This document shows positions 1-6,392 of a stretch of DNA of 8,186 nt, piece by piece. The notes under the pieces are model-generated. The model searched no databases and was not told the DNA's origin. It saw only the letters and a list, made by a program, of their open reading frames with translations. Both the position numbers and the translations under genes were made by a program. This DNA comes from Bacteroidota bacterium (GTDB lineage: Bacteria; Bacteroidota; Ignavibacteria; Ignavibacteriales; Ignavibacteriaceae), in contig JAJYSI010000129.1 in the NCBI GenBank assembly GCA_021793635.1, positions 1 to 8,186 on the forward strand, in the 5' to 3' direction. Position 1 is the first letter of the stretch. Each line of letters starts with the position of its first letter.

Positions 1-1455
1 GAAAGGCTGAAGGGAAGAAACTGCGATTGGATTCATCTGAATAATGCAGATATAATTTCAATGCCTGATAAATGGGAATATCCGTGGTATGCTTCGTGGG
101 ATCTTGCATTCCATTGTATCCCTTTCACTTTAATTGATTCGGAATTTGCAAAGCGGCAGTTGAAGCTTCTTACAAAAGAATGGTACATGCATCCCAACGG
201 ACAGTTTCCGGCTTACGAATGGAACTTTAATGATGTTAATCCGCCGGTGCATGCCTGGGCTGCCTGGCGCATTTACAAGATTGATAAAAAAAATAACGAT
301 GGCAAAGGCGATGTCGAGTTTCTTGAGTCGATGTTTCATAAGCTGCTCTTGAATTTTACCTGGTGGGTAAACAGAAAAGACAAAGACAATAGGAATATTT
401 TCCAGGGCGGATTTCTCGGACTGGATAACATCGGAGTTTTTGATAGAAGTGCAAAGCTGCCATCCGGAGGATTAATTGAACAATCGGATGCAACAAGCTG
501 GATGGCGATGTACTGCCTGAATATGATGCGCATATCGCTGGAGCTTTCTACTCATAATCCGGTTTACCAGGACACCGCAACAAAATTCTTCGAGCATTTT
601 CTCTACATTGCCGGTGCGATGGAAAATATCGGCAATCAGGATGTTGAGCTTTGGGATGAAACCGATCAATTTTATTATGATGTTTTGAATATTCCGGGAA
701 AGAAAATTGAAAGAATAAAAATCCATTCAATAGTCGGATTGATCCCATTATTTGCAGTTGAAGTACTTGAACCGGACTTAATGGAAGCTGCGCCAAAGTT
801 CTGGAAACGGCTTGAGTGGTTTTTAAATTACCGGGAAGACCTTGCCGGATTAGTTTCCAGATGGTATGAGCCGGGACATGGCGAGCGAAGGCTTTTATCG
901 CTTCTGCGCGGTCATCGAATGAAAAAGCTTTTAAAGAGAATGCTTGATGAAAGCGAATTCCTTTCTGATTACGGCATAAGATCATTATCAAAATATCATA
1001 AAGATAATCCATACAAATTTTATTCTGATGATCAGACATCGATGATCAATTACGAACCGGCAGAATCCGAGTCGAGTATGTTCGGCGGAAATTCAAATTG
1101 GCGCGGACCGGTCTGGTTCCCGCTTAATTATCTTATTATTGAATCGCTGCAGAAGTTTCATCATTATTACGGTGATGATTTTAAAATTGAATACCCGACC
1201 GGTTCTGAAAATTATCTTACCATAAAGGAAATCTCCGAGGAATTATCAAGAAGACTTGTCAAAATATTTCTTATAAACGCTGACGGCAATAGACCGGTGT
1301 TCGGCGATATTAAAAAATTCCAAACAGATCCGAACTTCAAGAACTACATTCTTTTCCATGAATATTTTCATGGTGATACCGGGAAAGGTCTCGGCGCTTC
1401 GCATCAAACCGGCTGGACGGGATTGATTGCAAAGCTGATTCAGCCGAGAGAATAA
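1..1455 (+). CDS. GH63-like glycoside hydrolase, C-terminal part (5' truncated by window)
   Basis: The frame is open from base 1, so the first ATG at 61 is internal; 484 residues are visible and the N-terminal part lies outside. The fragment looks like the (alpha/alpha)6-barrel catalytic domain of GH63 and related MGH1-type hydrolases, which cleave alpha-glucosidic or related bonds by inversion. Visible landmarks, numbered from base 1, are the aromatic stretch [16 protein letters not shown] near 23-38, NPPVHAWA near 80, [13 protein letters not shown] at 138-150, WRGPVW at 367-372 and [14 protein letters not shown] from 453, ending in WTGLIAKLI. By analogy with GH63/GH37 enzymes, Asp142 (424-426) is the likely general acid and Glu454 (1360-1362) the likely base. 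Full-length relatives, as I recall them, run to about 880 residues and are often annotated simply as glucosidase. The substrate cannot be read from the sequence. No signal peptide can be assessed. Confidence 0.85.
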   Translation, partial: ERLKGRNCDWIHLNNADIISMPDKWEYPWYASWDLAFHCIPFTLIDSEFAKRQLKLLTKEWYMHPNGQFPAYEWNFNDVNPPVHAWAAWRIYKIDKKNNDGKGDVEFLESMFHKLLLNFTWWVNRKDKDNRNIFQGGFLGLDNIGVFDRSAKLPSGGLIEQSDATSWMAMYCLNMMRISLELSTHNPVYQDTATKFFEHFLYIAGAMENIGNQDVELWDETDQFYYDVLNIPGKKIERIKIHSIVGLIPLFAVEVLEPDLMEAAPKFWKRLEWFLNYREDLAGLVSRWYEPGHGERRLLSLLRGHRMKKLLKRMLDESEFLSDYGIRSLSKYHKDNPYKFYSDDQTSMINYEPAESESSMFGGNSNWRGPVWFPLNYLIIESLQKFHHYYGDDFKIEYPTGSENYLTIKEISEELSRRLVKIFLINADGNRPVFGDIKKFQTDPNFKNYILFHEYFHGDTGKGLGASHQTGWTGLIAKLIQPRE

Positions 1456-1530
1456 AATAAATAAGGAGCGGGAAAATTGAGATGAACTGGTTATGATGGG
1501 TTAATTATTTTTAAAAGTAACAGTTCGCTA

Positions 1531-1554
1531 ATTATCCTTCGTAGATAATCTTTT
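1531..1554 (+). terminator. Weak candidate terminator after the glycosidase gene
   Basis: ATTATC at 1531-1536 and GATAAT at 1544-1549 form a perfect 6-bp stem around the 7-base loop CTTCGTA, followed by CTTTT. The stem is almost pure A/T and lies about 75 bases past the glycosidase stop, so it may be chance in AT-rich DNA. No better hairpin is seen between 1456 and 1634. Confidence 0.2.
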
Positions 1555-1634
1555 AATCATTAGTTTCTTTTTGATTACTTTCTAATTAAATTTCTTCTAA
1601 AATTAATTTCAATACTTATTTTTGATGGAATATT

Positions 1635-1856
1635 ATGGAATCGGTAATAATAAATCGCGAAGAATTGAAAAGAATAATTCGTGAGACATTTGAAGATGTT
1701 CTGAATGAACGAAAAGATTTAATCAGTGATGCAGTGGTTGAGGCAATAGAAGATATAGGACTTGCAAAGGCAATTGAGAAAGGGCGAAAAGGAGAATATG
1801 TTGATAATAGATTGTTCAAGAAAAAACTTGAAGACAAAATTAAGCGTGCTAAATGA
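1635..1856 (+). CDS. Antitoxin-like protein of a RelE/ParE-type toxin-antitoxin pair
   Basis: A 73-residue, highly charged protein beginning MESVIINREELKRIIRETFE. It is predicted to be almost entirely helical, and the segment around residues 36-58, with EDIGLAKAIEKGRKGEYVD, resembles the toxin-wrapping tail of RelB/ParD-like antitoxins. In such pairs the antitoxin binds the toxin and represses its own promoter. The assignment rests mainly on context: the stop codon overlaps by 4 bases (ATGA, 1853-1856) the start of a remnant with clear RelE/ParE toxin features. The frame is intact, so the antitoxin may still be made although its toxin is broken. ATG 1635 is the only methionine start in frame; no good ribosome-binding site precedes it. 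No DNA-binding domain can be named with confidence, and the exact antitoxin family is unknown to me. Confidence 0.7.
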   Translation: MESVIINREELKRIIRETFEDVLNERKDLISDAVVEAIEDIGLAKAIEKGRKGEYVDNRLFKKKLEDKIKRAK

Positions 1857-2111
1857 AAATCAACATTGAGAAATCTTTTAGTAAAGATGTTGATAAGATT
1901 AAAGATAAAAAATTGCTTCTGAGTCTACAAGATATTATCTCAACATTGGAGAAGGCAAAATCATTAAAAGAAAATCCAGGGGCACAAATTTTTTTATAGA
2001 ATAAAAATTGGCGATTATTGATTAGGTATGGAAGTCATTCCAAACAAAAGTGTTAGTTTAGTCCGGTTCTTGCATCGAAAAGATATATATCGTTTTTTCC
2101 CAATCAAATAA
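1853..2111 (+). pseudogene. Broken RelE/ParE-family toxin gene
   Basis: The start ATG overlaps the antitoxin stop. The first frame encodes a 48-residue ORF (1853-1999) starting MKINIEKSFSKDVDKIKDKK and reaching SLKENP, typical of the N-terminal helices of RelE/ParE-type mRNA interferases or gyrase poisons. From 1980 the homologous continuation is in another frame: GHKFFYRIKIGDY, then TGA at 2019-2021, then LGMEVIPNKSVSLVRF and LHRKDIYRFFPIK ending at TAA 2109-2111. Family members usually read ...IKKLKG-x-x-x-YRIRIGDYRLG..., so about six residues are missing at 1978-1980 with a frame change, and the TGA sits where Arg is expected (CGA to TGA is one transition). Two independent lesions make sequencing error unlikely. 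The C-terminal strand residues RFLHRKDIYRFFP remain well preserved, so inactivation looks recent. Confidence 0.85.
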
Positions 2112-2137
2112 AAACAATATTTCTTCCCCTTATTTTT

Positions 2138-2587
2138 ATGAAAATTAATAACAGTATTATCAAACGAACCATTCTTTTAATCTGGGCGTTTTGGGCTTTA
2201 TTTGTTACGTTGAGTAATATCTGCGACGGATTAAAGACAATGGGTCTGCTGCCGGACAATTTCAGATTTGTCTCCGGAAATTTCGGCTACATTCAGGCGG
2301 CAACTCAAATTTATTATTTCCCGCTCTGGCTTAATGCAATTCTTTTTATCCTTGTTATTCTTTGGGAAGGTATGATGTGTTTTCTTTTCTTCAAATCTTT
2401 TTTGAAATTTAAGGAAAGCGGCAGCCAAATGACGCTGCTTCCATTTTTAGCCGGAATAATTTTATTCGGCGGATTTTTAGTGATGGATGAATTGCTGATT
2501 ACCTACGATAGGCTCGGTGCAATCGAGCAAAGCCACCTTGGATTCTTAGTAGCATTTATTGTTTCACTTTTACTTGTGCGTGATTAA
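2138..2587 (+). CDS. Small four-helix integral membrane protein, function unknown
   Basis: This 149-residue protein is mostly hydrophobic, with four probable membrane helices at about residues 9-28, 62-86, 98-120 and 131-148. The loop between helices 1 and 2 is long (about 33 residues) and the others are short. Acidic residues lie in or at the edge of helices: Glu77 in the WEG of helix 2, and Asp117-Glu118 at the end of helix 3. The layout and the motif LSNICDGL after helix 1 loosely recall the DUF2165 group of small membrane proteins, but I hold that only as a possibility. ATG 2138 has no clear ribosome-binding site. The gene starts 26 bases after the toxin remnant and has a 144-base gap before the synthetase, so it looks like a single transcription unit. 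No function is proposed. Confidence 0.75.
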   Translation: MKINNSIIKRTILLIWAFWALFVTLSNICDGLKTMGLLPDNFRFVSGNFGYIQAATQIYYFPLWLNAILFILVILWEGMMCFLFFKSFLKFKESGSQMTLLPFLAGIILFGGFLVMDELLITYDRLGAIEQSHLGFLVAFIVSLLLVRD

Positions 2588-2631
2588 GATACCGGGAATT
2601 GAGGTTTATAGTATAATTCTGAACGGTATAC

Positions 2632-2660
2632 TTTACCCATATACCTTTGTAACTTATAAT
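2632..2660 (+). promoter_or_regulatory. Candidate promoter for the acyl-CoA synthetase gene
   Basis: TATAAT at 2655-2660 is a perfect -10 hexamer, and TTTACC at 2632-2637 is a partial -35 match at exactly 17 bases spacing. A Bacteroidota-type -7 element, TACCTTTG (TAnnTTTG) at 2642-2649, overlaps it but has no TTTG at the expected upstream spacing. Either would leave a 5' leader of roughly 65-75 bases before ATG 2732. In AT-rich DNA such matches occur by chance. Confidence 0.3.
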
Positions 2661-2731
2661 TTACTTCTTAGCAAGTTTGTTTTTTCCGAAAGTATAACTA
2701 AGTTTGACAGGAATAATTAACCGGGGCTATT

Positions 2732-4465
2732 ATGAAGAAAAAAATTACATTTTATAATACACATAAAGTTACTTCCATTCAGGATATGCTGGTCCAATCA
2801 GCATCGAAGCATCAAAATAAAATTGCGCTTGAGGACCTGGCAGATACTCTTATTAAAAAAGTAACATATGGTCAGCTTCAAGAAAATGTTTTAAGGTTCG
2901 GCAATGCTTTGAAGAAGCTCGGTATAAAAGAGCGGACTCATATTGCAGTTATAGGCGAGAATAGAGTCCAATGGGCAATTACTTACCTTACGGCAATGGC
3001 ATTCAATTTTGTTATTGTTCCGATTGATAAAAATCTAAACATCAACGAAATTCTAAATATCATTCATGAATCCGATTCCGAGGCAATAGTCTTTTCTGAG
3101 TCATTTGAATCAACATTCAGAGAAAGAATGGGGTCTCTCAAGAAGATGAAGCATTATATCAGCATGGATCTGCAGGCAGAAAAAGACGGCATACTTTCTA
3201 TGGCTGGGTTAATAAATTCATCCGCCCCCGGTGAGGTTAGCGAGCTTCCGAAAATAAATCCCGATGACCTTGCTGAAATTATTTTTACATCCGGCTCGCT
3301 TGGAAGGGCTAAAGGAGTAATGCTGAGCCAGAAGAATTTAGCTTCTAACCTGATGGCAATGACGAGTCTGATTGAAATAGGTCCGACAGATAAATTTCTG
3401 TCGGTTCTGCCGATACATCATACATATGAGTGCACATGCGGATTGCTTTGTCCGTTGTATTCAGGCAGTTCTGCGCACTATGCAAGGTCATTAAAAACAG
3501 TTGTAGATGATTTGCAAATTGTAAAGGCAACTATTCTGCTCGGTGTTCCGCTGTTGTTTGATAAAATGTTTAAGAGGATTTATAAAACTATTCAAGAAGA
3601 TAAAATAAAATCGAAAGTAGTTCCGCCTCTTATCAAGATTACAAACATTATTTCGGCAGTCGGATGGAAAAGTTTTAAGAAAAAAGTTTTTAAAGAGCTT
3701 CACGAAAAGTTCGGCGGTTCTATCAGGATTTTTATTGCCGGAGGTGCAGCACCGGATCCGAAGGTTGCAAAAGGACTGCGCGAATTCGGGTTTAATTTTG
3801 TGCAGGGTTACGGCTTGACTGAAACAGCGCCAATCCTTGCATTAAATCAATTAGAAAATTTTAAAGATAATGCCGCCGGTATTACTCTTCCGAATGTTGA
3901 AATAAAAATTAACAATCCATCTTCTGACGGAGTCGGGGAAATTTATGCTAAAGGTCCTAATGTAATGCTCGGCTATTATAAAAATGAAAAACTAACTGCA
4001 GAAGCTTTTGAGAACGGCTGGTTTAAAACCGGCGACTTGGGCTTTTATGATGAAGAAGGATTTCTTCACATAAGCGGCAGACAGAAGAACATGATACTTT
4101 CTAAGAACGGTGAAAATGTTTTTCCCGAAGAGATTGAAGATTTATTGAACCGCAGTACTTACGTGCTCGAATCGCTTGTTTACGGTGAGAGGCATGAGAA
4201 GCATGATGAAATAATTGCGGCACAGATTGTTGTTGATGCCGAATCGCTGATAGAATATTCTGAAGTAAATAATGTGAAAATTACGGATGAGCTGATTAAT
4301 AAAATTATTGGAAACGTGATAAAAGAAGTTAATAAGGAACTCCCTCTTTATAAGCAGATTAAAAAATATTATGTACGCGATAAAGAATTTGAAAAAACTA
4401 CGACTCAAAAAATTAAGAGGTACCTCGTCAATTCTCCGGTTAATAATTCCGGGATTGAAGCGTAG
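2732..4465 (+). CDS. AMP-forming acyl-CoA synthetase (long-chain fatty acid-CoA ligase type)
   Basis: A full-length 577-residue member of the ANL adenylating superfamily. These enzymes activate a carboxylic acid with ATP to an acyl-adenylate and then transfer it to CoA. The motifs occur in order: the phosphate-binding loop FTSGSLGRAKGVMLS at 185-199, the aromatic/acyl-site region LPIHHTYE at 226-233, QGYGLTETAP at 358-367, the ribose-binding GWFKTGDLGF at 429-438, the hinge ISGRQKNMIL with Arg450, NGENVFPEEIE at 459-469, and the C-terminal adenylation lysine in TTTQKIKRY (probably Lys560). The phosphate loop carries Ala193 where proline is usual (TTGxPKG), a mild variation. There is no signal peptide or membrane helix, so it is a cytoplasmic or peripheral protein. 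Length and motif set fit fatty acyl-CoA ligases, but chain-length preference cannot be told. ATG 2732 is preceded by CCGGGGC, a poor ribosome site. A strong terminator follows. Confidence 0.93.
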   Translation: MKKKITFYNTHKVTSIQDMLVQSASKHQNKIALEDLADTLIKKVTYGQLQENVLRFGNALKKLGIKERTHIAVIGENRVQWAITYLTAMAFNFVIVPIDKNLNINEILNIIHESDSEAIVFSESFESTFRERMGSLKKMKHYISMDLQAEKDGILSMAGLINSSAPGEVSELPKINPDDLAEIIFTSGSLGRAKGVMLSQKNLASNLMAMTSLIEIGPTDKFLSVLPIHHTYECTCGLLCPLYSGSSAHYARSLKTVVDDLQIVKATILLGVPLLFDKMFKRIYKTIQEDKIKSKVVPPLIKITNIISAVGWKSFKKKVFKELHEKFGGSIRIFIAGGAAPDPKVAKGLREFGFNFVQGYGLTETAPILALNQLENFKDNAAGITLPNVEIKINNPSSDGVGEIYAKGPNVMLGYYKNEKLTAEAFENGWFKTGDLGFYDEEGFLHISGRQKNMILSKNGENVFPEEIEDLLNRSTYVLESLVYGERHEKHDEIIAAQIVVDAESLIEYSEVNNVKITDELINKIIGNVIKEVNKELPLYKQIKKYYVRDKEFEKTTTQKIKRYLVNSPVNNSGIEA

Positions 4466-4511
4466 TTTTTAATCAGGGACCTTGTCCTCAACTTTTAGCA
4501 AAATGGAAAAG

Positions 4512-4553
4512 AAAATTGCAAAGCGCAGAGCGTTATTTATGCTTTGCAATTTT
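4512..4553 (+). terminator. Strong hairpin terminator after the acyl-CoA synthetase gene
   Basis: AAAATTGCAAAGC (4512-4524) and GCTTTGCAATTTT (4541-4553) are perfect reverse complements, giving a 13-bp stem with a 16-base loop. An A-run on the left and a T-run on the right mean it can work in both directions as an intrinsic terminator. It lies 47 bases after the synthetase stop. A 66-codon open stretch from a TTG at 4482 runs straight through it and is not credible as a gene. Confidence 0.8.
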
Positions 4554-4644
4554 AGTTATGAAGATGTTTTGAATGATCATCTCCCTAAGAATTCTATAGA
4601 CTTTAGCACAGCGTTGGAAATAATTAATTTATTAAGAATAATAA

Positions 4645-5213
4645 TAAACACACTACTAAAAATCTTTATCATGATTGAGTAAGACTCTAAAATTAGTTTT
4701 TAAGTACTTAGCATGATTGTTCAAGTCACTCGCATGTGGTTATTAAGCTCTAACATGATGGCGTAAATGCTTAACACGGGAGCGAAAAACCATTAACACG
4801 TGGTCATTAATCACTAACAGGATAGCGTAAATCCATAACAGGGAGGCGCAAATGGTTAACACGAGAGCGTAAATCATCAACACATGGTCATTAATCACTA
4901 ACAGGGTGGCGAAAACCCTTAACATGGAAGCGTAAATCGTTAACATGTGCGCATTAATCACCAACACGCCAGCGTAAATGATCAACAGGATGGCGTAAAT
5001 GGATAACACGTGGTCGTAAATCACTAACAGGGAAGCGAAAATCATCAACACGACGGCGTAAATGATCAACAGGGAGGCGTAAATGGATAACTCGTGGTCG
5101 TAAATCACTAACAGGGAAGCGAAAACCCTTAACACGACGGCGTAAATCGTCAACACGTGGTTATTAATCACTAACACGGAAGCGTAAATTGATAAAATGG
5201 TTGCGGAATGGCA
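4645..5213. repeat. Minisatellite: about 25 tandem copies of a diverged 21-bp unit
   Basis: Consensus unit on the plus strand is TAACAsG-NNR-GCG-TAAAT-NNN (s = C or G), exactly 21 bases. Twenty-one clear copies run from 4751 to 5192; all are 21 bases except the second (4772-4793), which has one extra A in an A-run. Degenerate copies continue outward in register at 4730-4750, 4709-4729, 4688-4708 and 4667-4687, perhaps one more at about 4645, and one at 5193-5213. There are no gaps and no unique spacers. The last three bases of each unit are the most variable, and copies share variants at regular spacings. The core is visibly more G+C-rich (near half) than the AT-rich flanks. Edge decay with a more uniform core is the usual picture of a tandem array that turns over by slippage or unequal exchange. 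Function is unknown. Confidence 0.95.
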
Positions 5214-5255
5214 AAGAATGTCCTTATTATACGCGAAAAGGAAGGAGTATGTCAA
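4743..5255 (-). other. Open reading frame inside the repeat array; heptad-repeat peptide, doubtful gene
   Basis: Because 21 bases are seven codons, the minus strand of the array stays open for 170 codons. It translates as hydrophobic heptads such as SLLVIYD, HVLSIYA and SLLIIYA, codon pattern NNN ATT TAC GCY NNC sTG TTA. Against coding: the start would be a TTG at 5255 with no ribosome site, the pattern is lost at the extra A of the second unit, and the two fully variable bases of each unit fall at first and second codon positions, while third positions are nearly fixed. In favour: TTA/TTG differences are silent, and GTG/CTG/ATG and TAC/TTC changes are conservative. I regard it as a by-product of the repeat length rather than a demonstrated gene. 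Confidence 0.25.
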
Positions 5256-5284
5256 TCGTCATTATTCAATCGTCAATCGTCATT
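5252..5284. repeat. Short direct repeat, 12 bases at 21-base spacing
   Basis: TCAATCGTCATT occurs exactly at 5252-5263 and again at 5273-5284, with a further TCAATCG at 5266-5272. The start-to-start distance is 21 bases, the same as the neighbouring array, although the sequence is unrelated to that unit and is not in register with it. Confidence 0.7.
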
Positions 5285-5602
5285 GGTAATTGGGTGGTGT
5301 TGATTTGAGGGAGAGGGTTGTTTTGGACTCACACTAAATCCTTCTAGAGTAATTTCATTATGTTTGTAAATTTTGAAAAGCCCATAATATGTCACTTCTA
5401 CGAAGTTTTGTTTTTGAGGATTCTTAGAGTGTTAATAATATTTCACGCTGCTGTCGTTTCTGAAAAATCATCTTGAAAATAATTATTGAATTATAATGAA
5501 ATGAAAGAAATATTTAAGGAATAAAAAAGCATAGAGGTGAAATATTATTAAAGTCAAAAATCAAAACAGATGAAAGAACATTGTAGATGTAAAATAATTT
5601 TT

Positions 5603-5633
5603 TCGATAATCGAATAAAGATTTTAAATCTTTA
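5603..5633. repeat. Two adjacent perfect palindromes
   Basis: TCGAT-A-ATCGA (5603-5613) is followed one base later by TAAAGATTT-T-AAATCTTTA (5615-5633), arms of 5 and 9 bases each around a single central base. They could be operator-like sites or AT-rich hairpins; no gene start lies nearby to support an operator role. Confidence 0.5.
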
Positions 5634-5774
5634 CTTAATGACATTACTTAAGAAGAACAGGACTTTGTATTGCAAAGTTTTCCTTTAAGGATTATTTTTT
5701 TTGAAGAATCAGTTAAGAAGACTATCTGTAAATTAGAAAACCAAGGTATTACAGGCGAAAATATTTTACTGTAA

Positions 5775-6392
5775 CTACAAGCTGCTGGAATCTTTAGTTG
5801 CGCGTTTATTGTCGATTTTCTTTTTTACATAATAAAGCAATATAAGGACTACCAATGCTGCAATTGAAATTAGAATTATATTATGGTCAACAGTGTAAAG
5901 GATAGAGTTCCAATGATTGCCGAAAAAATATCCAAGTGAGATGAAGGTAGCAGTCCAAATAAATCCGCCGGTATAAGAGAAAAGAGCAAACTCCCACATT
6001 TGAAGTTCTGAAGCTCCGGCAAATATAGCAACGATATGTCTAACCCCGGGAATAAAATATCCGATCAATAAAGTCCATCTGCCGATTTTCTCAAACCAGT
6101 CGTGTGCTTTTTGAAGTCTCGCTTCTGTAATATGAATAAAGTGTCCGTACCTAATCAGAATATGATGACCGAAGGTACTTCCGATAGCATAACTGATTGA
6201 GATGCCTGTAATACTTCCAAGGAATGCGGCGATAAAAGTCGGGATAATATGCAGCTCGCCTTTGGAGACAAGAAAGCCGGATAATGCGAGCAAAGTCTCG
6301 TCGGGTACGGGAATGCCAACAATACCAAACATCAATAAAACAAAAATTCCCAAATAGCCGTAATGAGCTATCAGGTGATGGAGAGTTTCCAT
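5775..6392 (-). CDS. DedA-family integral membrane protein
   Basis: A 205-residue DedA (SNARE-associated/VTT-type) protein of the inner membrane. Family members take part in membrane-potential homeostasis and in turnover of lipid carriers such as undecaprenyl phosphate; which role applies here is unknown. Hallmarks are GIPVPDE at 26-32, the second hydrophobic block around 50-72, the amphipathic RYGHF...ARLQKAHDWFEKIGRW region at 81-106, GYFIPGVRHIVAIFAGAS at 111-128, and C-terminal helices to about 189 followed by a basic, polar tail. The usual GRFIPxxR has Tyr112 in place of its first arginine, while Arg118 is kept. Length is normal. ATG at 6390-6392 overlaps by one base the stop of the upstream kinase gene (TAATG), indicating translational coupling and one operon. 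Stop is TAG. Confidence 0.92.
   Translation of the reverse strand: METLHHLIAHYGYLGIFVLLMFGIVGIPVPDETLLALSGFLVSKGELHIIPTFIAAFLGSITGISISYAIGSTFGHHILIRYGHFIHITEARLQKAHDWFEKIGRWTLLIGYFIPGVRHIVAIFAGASELQMWEFALFSYTGGFIWTATFISLGYFFGNHWNSILYTVDHNIILISIAALVVLILLYYVKKKIDNKRATKDSSSL

Larger units (their letters stand above)
5214..5774. other. AT-rich intergenic region without a convincing gene
   Basis: Between the array and the 3' end of the dedA-family gene, stops are frequent in all frames checked and no recognisable protein appears. It contains a 12-base direct repeat next to the array (5252-5284), two adjacent palindromes (5603-5633), a small hairpin ACTTTG/CAAAGT (5662-5678), and a 41-codon stop-free plus-strand stretch (5652-5774) without a start codon. 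No good intrinsic terminator for the leftward dedA transcript is seen close to its stop. Confidence 0.6.

Noticed and set aside
548..1039. 163-codon minus-strand ORF inside the glycosidase gene
   Set aside because: Shadow of a well-supported plus-strand gene; the translated sequence shows no recognisable domain.
1617..1624. TATTTTTG as a Bacteroidota-type -7 promoter element for the antitoxin gene
   Set aside because: No TTTG at the expected upstream spacing, and it would leave only a few bases of leader before ATG 1635; T-rich DNA gives this by chance.
4482..4682. 66-codon plus-strand ORF from a TTG
   Set aside because: It runs through the perfect terminator hairpin, has no ribosome site, and ends in degenerate repeat units.
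4645..5213. CRISPR array
   Set aside because: Units are contiguous 21-mers with internal variation and no unique spacers, and no cas genes are present.
5359..5366. TATGTTTG as a rightward promoter element
   Set aside because: The nearest upstream TTTG is about 33 bases away and no gene follows on the plus strand.
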